Below are positions 9,289-17,774 of a stretch of DNA of 64,000 bases, piece by piece (position 1 is the first letter of the stretch; each line of letters opens with the position of its first letter). The notes below the pieces were generated by a model. It did no database searches. It was given only the letters and a program-made list of their open reading frames with translations, and was not told where the DNA came from. A program made the translations under genes and the position numbers. Source of the DNA: an uncultured Solimonas sp. (GTDB lineage: Bacteria > Pseudomonadota > Gammaproteobacteria > Nevskiales > Nevskiaceae); NCBI GenBank assembly GCA_946478985.1, contig CAMLDZ010000004.1, forward strand, positions 1 to 64,000, in the 5' to 3' direction.

Positions 9289-10923
9289 ATGGTCGCCGAC
9301 CAGCCCCACTACGACACCATCATCATCGGCGCCGGCATCGGTGGCATTCGCGCCCTGTACGAATGCCGCAAGCTCGGCCTGACGGCGCACGTCTACGAGG
9401 CCGGCACCGACGCCGGCGGCACCTGGTACTGGAACCGCTACCCCGGCGCGCGCACCGATTCCGAAGCCTGGTGCTATGGCTACAACTTCGACGAGGAACT
9501 GCTGCAGACCTGGGACTGGAAGGAGCGCATGCCGGGCTGGAAGGAGGTGTATGAATACATCCGCCACGTCGTCGACAAGCACGACATGCGCCGCGACATG
9601 GAGTTTCAGACTCGCATCACCAGCGCGCATTACGACGAGGAGCGGCAGTTGTGGAAGGTGACGCCGGACAAGGGTGAGCCGCGCACCTGCCGCTATCTGA
9701 TCTCGGCCGCCGGCGTACTGACAGTGCCGTTCCGGCCGGATTTTCCCGGCATCGAATCGTTCAAGGGCCAGATCTACCAGACCTCCAGCTGGCCGCGCGA
9801 CAACCCGAGCCTGGCCGGCAAGCGCGTCGCCCTGATCGGCACCGGCGCCACCGGCGTGCAGGTGATTCCGGTGGTGGCGCAGGTGGCCAAGAAGCTGACG
9901 GTATTCCAGCGCACGCCCAACTACGTGATGCCCGGCCGCAACCACGCACTCGAGGACGAGCAGCGCGCCGGCATCCGCGCCAACTACGCGGAGCTGTGGA
10001 GCTGGACGCGCGAGCAGCCGTTCGCGTTCCCGTTCCCGCCCTGCACGCGCCTGTTCGACGACTACACGCCCGAACAGCGCCAGCGCATCTTCGACGGCGC
10101 CTGGGAGTCCGGCGGTTTCCGCTTCGTCTTCGAATCATTCGCCGATCTGCTGGTGAATCCGGCGGCCAACGAGGCGGCAGCGCAATACATCCGCAACAAG
10201 ATCCGCACCATCGTCAAGGACCCCAAGAAAGCCGAAATCCTCTGCCCGACCTATCAGCTCGGGCTCAAGCGCCCGCCGCTCGGACACTTCTACTACGAGG
10301 CTTTCAACCGCCCGAACGTCGAGCTGGTCGACGTCAAGCGCACGCCGATCGAGCGCGTCACCGAGAACGGTCTGGTCGTCGACGGCAAGGAGTACGAGGC
10401 CGACGTGATCATATTCGCTACGGGTTTCGATGCGGCGACCGGCGCCCTCACCGCGATCGACCTGCGCGGTCGCGACGGACTGCTGATGCGCGATGCCTGG
10501 AAGAACGGCGCCAAGACGCATCTGGGTATCACGGTCGACGGCTTCCCCAACATGTTCATCATCTCCGGCCCGCAGACGCCGTTCGCCAATATCCCGATCG
10601 TGATCGACGAAGTGGTGAAGTGGATCTCGGCAGCGGTTCAGAAAGCGCGTCGCGACGGCGTCGCCACGGTCGAGGCGCAGCCCGCCGCCGTCGAGGCCTG
10701 GGTGCGCTACAACGAGGAGCTGTACGCGCAGACGGTGATGGACAAGGGCGACAAGTCGATCCACAACTGGATGCTCGGCAACAACATCCCCGGCAAGGCG
10801 CGCACCATCATCTTCTACTTCGGTGGTGCCGGCCGCTACTTCAAGGAGCTCGAAGAGAACATCGAGCAGGGTTTCCCCGGCCTCGCTTTCGGCGCAGCCC
10901 GGCAGAGCGTACGCGCGGCATAG
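9289..10923 (+). CDS. Baeyer-Villiger-type flavin monooxygenase (second copy) with altered fingerprint
   Basis: A 544-residue paralogue of the enzyme at 4266-5900. It has the FAD motif GAGIGG (14-19), the NADPH motif GTGATG (184-189) and ATGFD near residue 390. The fingerprint at 158-169 reads FKGQIYQTSSWP: the conserved histidine is Gln164, encoded by CAG. In this family the histidine is important for catalysis, so this copy may have changed rate, selectivity or reaction. ATG at 9289 is chosen because GAGGAG (9277-9282) lies 6 bp upstream; the frame is open 16 codons further. It is followed by its own esterase. Confidence 0.88.
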   Translation: MVADQPHYDTIIIGAGIGGIRALYECRKLGLTAHVYEAGTDAGGTWYWNRYPGARTDSEAWCYGYNFDEELLQTWDWKERMPGWKEVYEYIRHVVDKHDMRRDMEFQTRITSAHYDEERQLWKVTPDKGEPRTCRYLISAAGVLTVPFRPDFPGIESFKGQIYQTSSWPRDNPSLAGKRVALIGTGATGVQVIPVVAQVAKKLTVFQRTPNYVMPGRNHALEDEQRAGIRANYAELWSWTREQPFAFPFPPCTRLFDDYTPEQRQRIFDGAWESGGFRFVFESFADLLVNPAANEAAAQYIRNKIRTIVKDPKKAEILCPTYQLGLKRPPLGHFYYEAFNRPNVELVDVKRTPIERVTENGLVVDGKEYEADVIIFATGFDAATGALTAIDLRGRDGLLMRDAWKNGAKTHLGITVDGFPNMFIISGPQTPFANIPIVIDEVVKWISAAVQKARRDGVATVEAQPAAVEAWVRYNEELYAQTVMDKGDKSIHNWMLGNNIPGKARTIIFYFGGAGRYFKELEENIEQGFPGLAFGAARQSVRAA

Positions 10924-11002
10924 GTTTTCCAGAACGGACGGACCGCACGGCGGACCCGCCGTGCCGCCGTCTTCATCCATCGCGGGGTCAGCGGAGAGCA
11001 CC

Positions 11003-11911
11003 GTGGGCAAAGCTATCGAGAACGCGCTGTATCACATGGGGGCGAAGATCGCCGGGCGTCTGGCAGCGAATCCGGATATGGATCTGGACAGCATGCGGCT
11101 GCTGCTGGAAGACCTGCAGAGCCTGACGTCGGAGCCCACCGAGGTGAGTTACGAGGAAGTGCAGGCCGGTGGCGTCCCCGCCATCTGGGCGCGCCCGGCG
11201 GGCGCGGCCAAGGATCGCGTGATTGTCTACACGCACGGCGGCGGCTACGTCACCAACTCCGCGTCCAGCCATCGCAAGCTGGCCGGGCATCTGGCCAAGC
11301 GCGCCGGCGTCAGCGCACTGGTACTCGATTACCGACGCGCGCCGGAGCATGCATTCCCGGCGCAGATCGACGACGCGGTCGCGGCGCATCGATATCTGCG
11401 CGCGCAGGGCTTCAAGGCCGAGAACACGGTGGTCGCTGGCGATTCGGCCGGCGGCAATCTGGCCATCACGACCACGCTCAAGCTGCGCGAACTCGGCCTG
11501 CCCTTGCCGGCGGCGGTGATCGCGTTCTCGCCGTGGATCGACATGGAAGCCAGCGGTTCGACCTTCGAAACCAATGCGCAGAGCGATGTGTTCACCAATC
11601 GACCGATGGCCCTGCTGATGGCGACGATGTACCTGGGCGGCGCCTCGCCCACCGATCCGCTGGCCAATCCGCTGCACGCGGATCTCAAGGGCTTTCCGCC
11701 GGTATTCGTGACGGCCGGCGACGCCGAGGTGCTGCAGGACGACGCGCGTCGCTTCGTCGACCGGGTGCGCGCCGCCGGTGGCGATGCCACGGTGCTCTAC
11801 GGCGCCGGGCAGCAGCACATCTTCCAGATCATGGCCGGACGCTCGCCGGAGGCGGATCAATCGATCGCCGCCGCCGCCGACTGGCTGCGCAAGAAGCTGG
11901 GCCTGGCGTGA
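11003..11911 (+). CDS. Alpha/beta hydrolase, HSL family (second copy)
   Basis: A 302-residue esterase of the hormone-sensitive lipase family with HGGG (78-81), GDSAGG with Ser148, Asp240 and His272 as the triad. I chose the GTG at 11003, preceded by GGAGA, because the sequence before it is not protein-like; ATG at 11035 is an alternative. It is clearly different in sequence from the first hydrolase (5897-6850), so the two monooxygenase-hydrolase pairs probably serve different rings or steps. It lies 79 bp after the second monooxygenase and 31 bp before the next dehydrogenase. Confidence 0.82.
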   Translation: MGKAIENALYHMGAKIAGRLAANPDMDLDSMRLLLEDLQSLTSEPTEVSYEEVQAGGVPAIWARPAGAAKDRVIVYTHGGGYVTNSASSHRKLAGHLAKRAGVSALVLDYRRAPEHAFPAQIDDAVAAHRYLRAQGFKAENTVVAGDSAGGNLAITTTLKLRELGLPLPAAVIAFSPWIDMEASGSTFETNAQSDVFTNRPMALLMATMYLGGASPTDPLANPLHADLKGFPPVFVTAGDAEVLQDDARRFVDRVRAAGGDATVLYGAGQQHIFQIMAGRSPEADQSIAAAADWLRKKLGLA

Positions 11912-11942
11912 GCAGCGCGGCCGCGCATAACGAGGAGACGAC

Positions 11943-12719
11943 ATGAGCGTGAAAGGAAAGGTGGCAGTGATCACCGGTGCCGGCAGCGGCATCGGCGAAG
12001 CGGCGGCACGGACGCTGGCCGCCCGCGGTGCGCGCGTGGCGCTGTTCGATCTCGACGCCGAAGCGCTGGGTCGGGTGGCGGCCGAGCTGGGCGAAGTCGC
12101 CAGCACGCACCACTGCGATGTCGCCGACGAGGCTTCGACGGTGTCGGCCTTGCAGGCGGCCGCGCAGTATCACGGTCGTCTCGATATCGGCGTGCTCAAC
12201 GCCGGCATCTCGCACGAGCGCATCCCCTGTCACGATCTCGACATGGCCGCGTTCGATCGCGTCATGAATGTCAATGTGCGTGGCGTGATGCTCGGCCTCA
12301 AATATCTGTTCCCGTACTTCAAGAAGCAGGGCGGCGGTTCGGTGGTGATTACCGCGTCCACCGAAAGCCTGCGCGGCAACGAGGGCATCATTGCCTACAC
12401 CGCGAGCAAGCACGCGGTCGTCGGTCTGTGCAAGACCGCGGCGCTGGAGTGGGCGCGCCACAAGATCCGCGTCAACTGCGTCAATCCCGGCCCTTGCGAT
12501 ACGCCGCTGGTGCGGCAGGTCGAGCAGATCATGGAGGCCAAGGGTATTGCCAATGTGCGCGAGCGCAGCGTCGCCATCATTCCAATGAAGCGGCTGGGCC
12601 TGGTCGAGGAAGTGGCGAACTTCATCGCCTTCCTCGCCAGCGACGAGGCGAGCTACTGCACCGGCGGCACTTATCTGCTCGACGGCGGCATGCTGGCCGG
12701 CAAGCACGCGCTCGACTGA
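11943..12719 (+). CDS. Short-chain dehydrogenase/reductase
   Basis: A 258-residue classical SDR with TGAGSGIG (11-18), NAG (86-88), Ser139, Tyr152 and Lys156. The C-terminal segment with GGTYLLDGG is usual for the family. The AGGAGACGAC stretch before ATG is a fair ribosome site. Its stop overlaps the start of the next SDR by one base (TGATG), so the pair is translated together. Probable role: oxidation of a secondary alcohol to a ketone for one of the monooxygenases, or a later beta-hydroxyacyl step; sequence alone does not decide. Confidence 0.87.
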   Translation: MSVKGKVAVITGAGSGIGEAAARTLAARGARVALFDLDAEALGRVAAELGEVASTHHCDVADEASTVSALQAAAQYHGRLDIGVLNAGISHERIPCHDLDMAAFDRVMNVNVRGVMLGLKYLFPYFKKQGGGSVVITASTESLRGNEGIIAYTASKHAVVGLCKTAALEWARHKIRVNCVNPGPCDTPLVRQVEQIMEAKGIANVRERSVAIIPMKRLGLVEEVANFIAFLASDEASYCTGGTYLLDGGMLAGKHALD

Positions 12720-13504
12720 TGCCGGAGATGCCGATGTGGATCGACAGGCTTCAGGGCTTGCTTGGCAATGACATCGCCGTGGTCACCGGCGCCGGACAGG
12801 GCGCAGGGCGCGAGCTGGCGCTGGCGCTGTCCGCGGCCGGTGCTGCGGTGGCGGTACTCGACATCGACGAGCAGCAGGCCGGCGAGACGGCGCGGCTGAT
12901 CGGCGACGCCGGCGGCCGCGCCATTGCGCGCCGCGTCGATGTCGGCGATCCGCTCGCCTGCGAGCAGGCGGCGGTCGCGGTTCAGGCCGAACTCGGCGAA
13001 GCCTCGATCCTGGTCAACAATGCCGGCGTGTTCCTGCGCGGTCCGCTCGACGCCGATGATTTCCGCCAGACCTGGTCGACGACGCAGCGCGTCAACGTCG
13101 AGGGCTGCGTGAACATGGTGCTCGCCTTCAAGGCACAGCTGCGGCATACGCGCGGCCGCATCGTCAATCTCGGTTCGGTGGGCTCCTTCGTCGCCGCCAA
13201 GTCCGCCGCTGCCTATGTATCGAGCAAAGGCGCGGTGCTGCAGCTCACGCGCGCGCTGGCGGCGGAGCTCGGCGCGGACGGCATCCGCGTCAACGGCATC
13301 GCGCCGGGCCGGATGGTGACGCGCATGACGGACAGCTATCGCGATGACCCGGCCAGCAAGGCGGCGTACTTCGCACGCACGCCGCTGGGCCGCTACGCGC
13401 AGACCGGCGATCTGGTCGGCCCGCTGCTGTTCCTGGTCTCGCCGATGTCGGAGTACGTCAACGGCGTGATGCTGCCGGTCGACGGCGGCTTCCTGGCCGT
13501 CTGA
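12719..13504 (+). CDS. Short-chain dehydrogenase/reductase
   Basis: A 261-residue SDR that is coupled to the preceding one by a TGATG overlap. It has TGAGQGAG (23-30), NNAG (100-103), Ser153, Tyr166 and Lys170, so it should be active. Later in-frame ATG codons at 12728 and 12734 are also possible starts. It ends the run of same-strand catabolic genes; the OsmC-like gene beyond faces it from the other strand. Substrate is unknown. With the other two SDRs the cluster has three candidates for the ketone-forming step. Confidence 0.85.
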   Translation: MPEMPMWIDRLQGLLGNDIAVVTGAGQGAGRELALALSAAGAAVAVLDIDEQQAGETARLIGDAGGRAIARRVDVGDPLACEQAAVAVQAELGEASILVNNAGVFLRGPLDADDFRQTWSTTQRVNVEGCVNMVLAFKAQLRHTRGRIVNLGSVGSFVAAKSAAAYVSSKGAVLQLTRALAAELGADGIRVNGIAPGRMVTRMTDSYRDDPASKAAYFARTPLGRYAQTGDLVGPLLFLVSPMSEYVNGVMLPVDGGFLAV

Positions 13505-13520
13505 GCGGCAGGCCGGGCAC

Positions 13521-13925
13521 TCAGCCGGCCGCGCGCGTGGTGCTGATCGGCGTGCCTTGCAGCAGGGTGCGCGTCACCGGCGTCTTGCCGGCGATCTCCA
13601 GCAGCTTGGTCCATTGCTCGTCGTCGAGCGCGGCGGAGCTATGCAGCACGCGCTCGATGCGTGCCTCGCCTTCGCGGTTCTTCAAAAAGCTCAGTTCGAC
13701 GCGCAGCTCGCCCAGGTCCCAGCCCTTTTTCTCTGCATACATGCGCAGGGTGATCGAGGTGCAGGCACCGAGGCTGGCGAGCAGATAATCGTAGGCCGCC
13801 GGACCGGCATCGCTGCCGCCGGCATGCGCCGGCTCGTCGGCGATCAGCGCGTGCGCGCCGGCGCGCAGCTCGGTGCGGTAGGGCGTCGGCGTGGAGGTGG
13901 CGCTGGCGGTGGCGATGGCTTTCAT
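13521..13925 (-). CDS. OsmC-like protein lacking the second cysteine
   Basis: A 134-residue OsmC-family protein. The group includes thiol peroxidases that use two cysteines. Cys55 in LGACTS matches the usual first cysteine after the GGSDAGPAAYDYLLASLG segment. The place where family members normally show CPV reads KTPVTRTL, with Thr115 instead of cysteine, so classical two-cysteine chemistry is not expected. The ATG at 13925 gives a normal N-terminus; a TTG one codon earlier is less likely. It is divergent from the MocR regulator by 44 bp, so that regulator could control it. Confidence 0.8.
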   Translation of the reverse strand: MKAIATASATSTPTPYRTELRAGAHALIADEPAHAGGSDAGPAAYDYLLASLGACTSITLRMYAEKKGWDLGELRVELSFLKNREGEARIERVLHSSAALDDEQWTKLLEIAGKTPVTRTLLQGTPISTTRAAG

Positions 13926-13969
13926 CAACAGGCTCCGGTGGGCTCAGGCGGGCGACTATCATCGCTGCC

Positions 13970-15379
13970 ATGACGCTCTACCGCAGCTACGCCGCCGAAC
14001 TCGCCGCGATGATCGCGGCCGGCGAGCTGCGCGCCGGCGAGCGCATGGCCTCGGTGCGCGAGGCCAGCCGTGGCCGCGGCCTGAGCGCGATGACGGTCGC
14101 CAAGGCCTATCAGCTGCTGGAGGCGCAAGGCCTGATCGTCGCGCGGCCGCGTTCGGGCTATTTCGTCGCGGCGCCGCCGGTGACACCGCCGGAGCCGGTC
14201 TTGTCACAGCCGCCGAGCGATGCGACCGCAGTGGACAAGAGCACCCTGATCTTCCAGGTGCTCGATGCCGCCGGCAGGCCGCGCATCGTGCCGCTGGGCT
14301 CGGCGTTTCCGAGCCCGCTGCTGTTTCCGCTGGCGCGCCTGTCGCGCTCGCTGGCGCATGCGATGCGTCGGCTCGACCCCTGGCAGACCGTCACCAGCCT
14401 GACGCCGGGCAATCCGGATCTGCGGCGGCTGATCGCAGCGCGCTACCGCCGCGACGGCATCGCCATCGCCGCCGACGATCTGGTGATCACCGATGGCGCC
14501 ATGGAGGCGCTCAACCTGAGCCTGCAGGCGGTGACGCGCCCGGGCGACGCGGTGATCATCGAGTCACCGACCTTCTATGTGGCCCTGCAGGCGCTGGAGC
14601 GACTCGGCCTGCAGGCGATCGAAGTGCCGACCCATCCGCGCGACGGCGTCGATCTCGAGGCCCTGGGCCTGGCCCTGCAGCGGCACCGGCCGGCGGCGTG
14701 CTGGCTGATGACCAGTTTCCAGAATCCGCTCGGTGCGCTGATGCCCGAGCCGCGCAAGCGCGCGCTGGTGCAACTGCTGGCGACGCATCAGGTGCCACTG
14801 ATCGAGGACGACGTCTACGCCGAGCTGTACCACGGCGCCGCGCGGCCGAAGCCGGCCAAGGCTTTCGACGCCGACGGCAACGTGCTGTTATGCGGCTCGT
14901 TCTCCAAGTGCCTGGCGCCGGGCTACCGCATCGGCTGGGCCGCCGCCGGCCGTCATGCCGGCGCGGTGCAGCGGCTGAAGCTGGGTTCGACGCTGAGCGC
15001 GGCGCTGCCCTCGCAACTGGCGCTGGCCGACTATCTCGCCGGCGGCGGCCTCGATCGGCATCTGCGACCGCTGCGGCAAATCTTTGCCGAGCAGCGTGAG
15101 GCGATGATCGCCGCGGTCGGCGAATTCTTTCCCGCCGGCACGCGGGTGACGCGGCCGGACGGCGGCTATTTCCTCTGGGTCGAGCTGCCGCGCGCGGTGG
15201 ATAGCTTGCGGCTGCAGCGCGAAGCCTTGCAGCAGAACATCAGCCTCGCGCCCGGCGCGCTGTTTTCGGCGCGCAACGATTTCTCGCACTGTATCCGCCT
15301 CAACTACGGTCACCCGGATGACCGTCGCATCAATCGCGCGCTGCGCACGCTGGGCCGGCTGGCCGCACAGCAGCTTTAG
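13970..15379 (+). CDS. MocR-type regulator (GntR winged helix fused to aminotransferase)
   Basis: A 469-residue fusion. Residues 1-70 form a GntR-type winged helix (SVREASRGRGLSAMTVAKAY), and about 95-465 form a fold-type I aminotransferase domain. Lys313 in FSKCLAPGYR should bind PLP; Asn252 (QNPLG) and Asp281 (EDDVY) are the usual cofactor contacts. MocR proteins act mostly as PLP- or amino-acid-responsive transcription regulators rather than as transaminases. It is divergent from the OsmC-like gene across 44 bp and overlaps the DUF2970 gene tail to tail by 4 bp. The effector is unknown. Confidence 0.88.
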   Translation: MTLYRSYAAELAAMIAAGELRAGERMASVREASRGRGLSAMTVAKAYQLLEAQGLIVARPRSGYFVAAPPVTPPEPVLSQPPSDATAVDKSTLIFQVLDAAGRPRIVPLGSAFPSPLLFPLARLSRSLAHAMRRLDPWQTVTSLTPGNPDLRRLIAARYRRDGIAIAADDLVITDGAMEALNLSLQAVTRPGDAVIIESPTFYVALQALERLGLQAIEVPTHPRDGVDLEALGLALQRHRPAACWLMTSFQNPLGALMPEPRKRALVQLLATHQVPLIEDDVYAELYHGAARPKPAKAFDADGNVLLCGSFSKCLAPGYRIGWAAAGRHAGAVQRLKLGSTLSAALPSQLALADYLAGGGLDRHLRPLRQIFAEQREAMIAAVGEFFPAGTRVTRPDGGYFLWVELPRAVDSLRLQREALQQNISLAPGALFSARNDFSHCIRLNYGHPDDRRINRALRTLGRLAAQQL

Positions 15380-15603
15380 CCGAGGTGACGGATCGCCAGC
15401 TGCGCAGCGGTGGCGAACACCAGTACCACCAGGCCGGTCATCAGCACGGCGGCGACGATGTAGTGCCAGGGATTGCCGGCGCTGAAGTCGCGCCTGCGAT
15501 TGCGCGAGCTCTGCACGCCGAAGAACGACCAGGCGATGCTCTGGATGACTTGCAGCGGGCCGACGCGGCGCGCGGGTGCTGCAGATTGCGGTGCGTGTGA
15601 CAT
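15376..15603 (-). CDS. DUF2970 small membrane protein
   Basis: A 75-residue protein with one C-terminal transmembrane segment (about 48-70) and the N-terminal block QSIAWSFFGVQS typical of DUF2970. Such proteins are found across Beta- and Gammaproteobacteria and have no known function. The ATG at 15603 opens a region with the right family length; the frame is open further upstream but that part is antisense to the cytochrome gene. Its end overlaps the MocR gene by 4 bp. Confidence 0.72.
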   Translation of the reverse strand: MSHAPQSAAPARRVGPLQVIQSIAWSFFGVQSSRNRRRDFSAGNPWHYIVAAVLMTGLVVLVFATAAQLAIRHLG

Positions 15604-15693
15604 GGCGGTAGCGGTCCGGGCGACCGCGCATTGCGGCCATGCCCAGCTTGCGCGCGCACCGGCGACGCGCCTATCCGCAGTGAGCGCACGCAG

Positions 15694-15732
15694 ACGCAGT
15701 ACAGATGCCTGTTCATCCGTGCTGTACTGCGT
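15694..15732. promoter_or_regulatory. Perfect 11-bp inverted repeat upstream of the cytochrome operon
   Basis: ACGCAGTACAG (15694-15704) and CTGTACTGCGT (15722-15732) are perfect reverse complements separated by 17 bp. They lie in the 216-bp divergent region between DUF2970 and the dihaem cytochrome. The arms are 28 bp apart, so they could be two operator half-sites or a cruciform/hairpin. CTGT and ACAG occur but not at LexA spacing. No T-run follows, so it is not a terminator. Confidence 0.45.
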
Positions 15733-15819
15733 TTGCGGCAGGCGGCTGCATGTACCGTGTCGGCCGTGAAGATCCGACCATCTGCATCGCGGCGAAATGC
15801 CGTTAGCGAGTGCCGTTCC

Positions 15820-16524
15820 ATGCCGCCGATCGTCGCCCCATGGCTCCATCGCCTGCTGCTGGCCGCGCTGCTGTGCAGCTTGCTGCCGTTCACAGCGCAT
15901 GCCGATGAGGAGGAGGACTTCCCTGCACGCCTGCGGGCCTGCGCGGCCTGCCACGGCGAACGCGGTCGTTCTGCGGAAGAAGCGTATTACCCGTCGATCG
16001 CCGGCAAGCCGGCCGGCTACCTCTATGCGCAGCTGCGCAATTTTCGCGAAGGCCGCCGCCAGCATGCGGTGATGGCGGCGATGCTGGCCTATCTGTCGGA
16101 CGACTACCTGCGCGAGATCGCCGCCTACTACGCCGCACAGTCTCCGGCGCATCTGGCAGGACGCGGTGTGCCGGCCACGGCCAGGCTGCAGCGCGGCCGC
16201 GAACTGGTCGAGCACGGCGATGCCGCCATCGGCGTGCCGGCTTGCGCGGCCTGTCATGCGGCTTCGCTCAAAGGCGTGACGCCGGCGGTACCGGGCCTGC
16301 TGGGGCTGCGCAGCGACTATCTGTCGGCGCAGATCGGCGCGTGGAAGAGCGGCGTGCGCCGGTCGGCGGCGCCGGACTGCATGGCGCAGATCGCCCGCGC
16401 CCTGAGCGTCGCCGATATCGACGCGGTGACGGCATGGATCGTCAGCCAGCCGCAGGCCGGCGATGCCCGGCCCGAGCCGGCGCTGCCGGCGCGGCCGCCG
16501 CTGGATTGCGGAGTGCTGCCATGA
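15820..16524 (+). CDS. Dihaem cytochrome c, c4-like
   Basis: A 234-residue secreted cytochrome. The signal peptide spans about 1-28 (hydrophobic core LLLAALLCSLLPF, then AHA). Two CAACH haem sites lie at 41-45 and 142-146, each followed by a typical class I fold; Met88 and a methionine near 192 are candidate axial ligands. ATG at 15820 gives the signal peptide directly. The stop overlaps the start of the trihaem protein (ATGA). It should carry electrons in the periplasm. No partner dehydrogenase gene is next to it. Confidence 0.85.
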   Translation: MPPIVAPWLHRLLLAALLCSLLPFTAHADEEEDFPARLRACAACHGERGRSAEEAYYPSIAGKPAGYLYAQLRNFREGRRQHAVMAAMLAYLSDDYLREIAAYYAAQSPAHLAGRGVPATARLQRGRELVEHGDAAIGVPACAACHAASLKGVTPAVPGLLGLRSDYLSAQIGAWKSGVRRSAAPDCMAQIARALSVADIDAVTAWIVSQPQAGDARPEPALPARPPLDCGVLP

Positions 16525-17774
16525 AGGGGTTGCGGCTTTGCGTCGCCGGGGTGCTGCTGGTTCTGCTGGGAGCCGGCACGCTGTGGCTGTGGCCGGAGCT
16601 GCAGCAGCCCGCGGTCGAACCCACCGCACCGTCGCTCGACGATCCCGCGCTGATCAGCTCGGGCCGCTATCTGGTGACGGCTGGCAACTGCATGGCCTGT
16701 CACACGCAAGCCGGCGAGCCTGCGTACAGCGGCGGCCGTGCCGTGCCGACGCCGTTCGGCGCGGTCTACAGCAGCAATCTGACGCCAGATCTGCAGACCG
16801 GCCTGGGGGGTTGGAGCGTCGCGGATTTCTATCGCGCGCTGCATCACGGCCGTTCACGCGACGGCCGGCGGCTGGCGCCGGCGTTTCCGTATGACCACTA
16901 CACGCGCATCAGCCGCGCCGACAGCGATGCGATGTTCGCCTACCTGCGCTCGCTGCCGCCGGTGTCGCGCGCACAGCCGGTGGCCGAGCTGCGCTGGCCT
17001 TACGGCACGCAGGCGGCCCTGCTGGTCTGGCGGCGCCTGTATTTCCGTCCGCAGGCCTTCGCCGCTCAGCCGCAGCAATCGGCGGCATGGAATCGCGGCG
17101 CCTACCTGGTCGAAGGTCTGGGCCACTGCGGCGCCTGTCACACGCCGCGCAGCGCGCTCGGCGGTTTGCGCGGCGACGCGGCGCTGGCGGGTGCACAGGT
17201 GCTGGGCTGGGATGCGCCGGGCCTGCGCCTGGGCGGTCTCGACGATGCCGCGGCAGCGCGGCAGGCCGAACTGCTGCGCGCAGGCAGCAGCGCCGATGCC
17301 GTCATCACCGGGCCGATGGCGGAGGTGGTCTTCCACAGCCTGCAGCATCTGCGCGCCGACGATGTGGCGGCGATGGTCGACTACCTGCGCAGCCTGCCCG
17401 CGCTGCCGACGCGGGCACCGCGCGTGCCACGCGTCAGCGACGCCAGCCGCAAGCAGATGATGACGGTCGGCGCACAGGTGTATCGCGAGCACTGCACCAG
17501 CTGCCATGGCGACGACGGCCGCGGCCAGCCGCCTCGCTATCCGCCGCTGGCGGGCAACGCGACCGTGACCGCGGCCTCGGCGCGCAACGCGATCCGCAGC
17601 CTGCTCTACGGCGGCTACGCCCCGAGCACGCAGGCGCAGCCGCGGCCGTACGGCATGCCACCGTTCCGCCATCAACTCGACGACGAGCAGCTGGCCAGCG
17701 TGCTGAGCTACGTGCGCAACCACTGGGGCAATGCGGCGCCGCCGGTGTCGGTGGTGGAGCTGCAGCGCTACTGA
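16521..17774 (+). CDS. Trihaem cytochrome c, alcohol-dehydrogenase subunit type
   Basis: A 417-residue protein with an N-terminal hydrophobic anchor or signal (about 5-24) and three haem sites: CMACH (57-61), CGACH (203-207) and CTSCH (325-329). This spacing matches the membrane cytochrome subunits of periplasmic alcohol, gluconate and sorbosone dehydrogenases, which pass electrons to ubiquinone or an oxidase. No quinoprotein or flavoprotein catalytic gene is nearby, so the partner must be encoded elsewhere. Translation is coupled to the dihaem gene upstream. The 3' end overlaps the facing quinone oxidoreductase gene by 7 bp. Confidence 0.87.
   Translation: MKGLRLCVAGVLLVLLGAGTLWLWPELQQPAVEPTAPSLDDPALISSGRYLVTAGNCMACHTQAGEPAYSGGRAVPTPFGAVYSSNLTPDLQTGLGGWSVADFYRALHHGRSRDGRRLAPAFPYDHYTRISRADSDAMFAYLRSLPPVSRAQPVAELRWPYGTQAALLVWRRLYFRPQAFAAQPQQSAAWNRGAYLVEGLGHCGACHTPRSALGGLRGDAALAGAQVLGWDAPGLRLGGLDDAAAARQAELLRAGSSADAVITGPMAEVVFHSLQHLRADDVAAMVDYLRSLPALPTRAPRVPRVSDASRKQMMTVGAQVYREHCTSCHGDDGRGQPPRYPPLAGNATVTAASARNAIRSLLYGGYAPSTQAQPRPYGMPPFRHQLDDEQLASVLSYVRNHWGNAAPPVSVVELQRY

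Noticed and set aside
8080..9945. Very long minus-strand open frame opposite the CoA-transferase and second monooxygenase
   Set aside because: It is the shadow of high-GC coding sequence on the other strand: no family motif, Arg/Ala/Gly/His-rich composition, and it spans two real genes and their gap.
15694..15732. LexA box
   Set aside because: CTGT and ACAG occur in the arms but not as CTGT-N8-ACAG.
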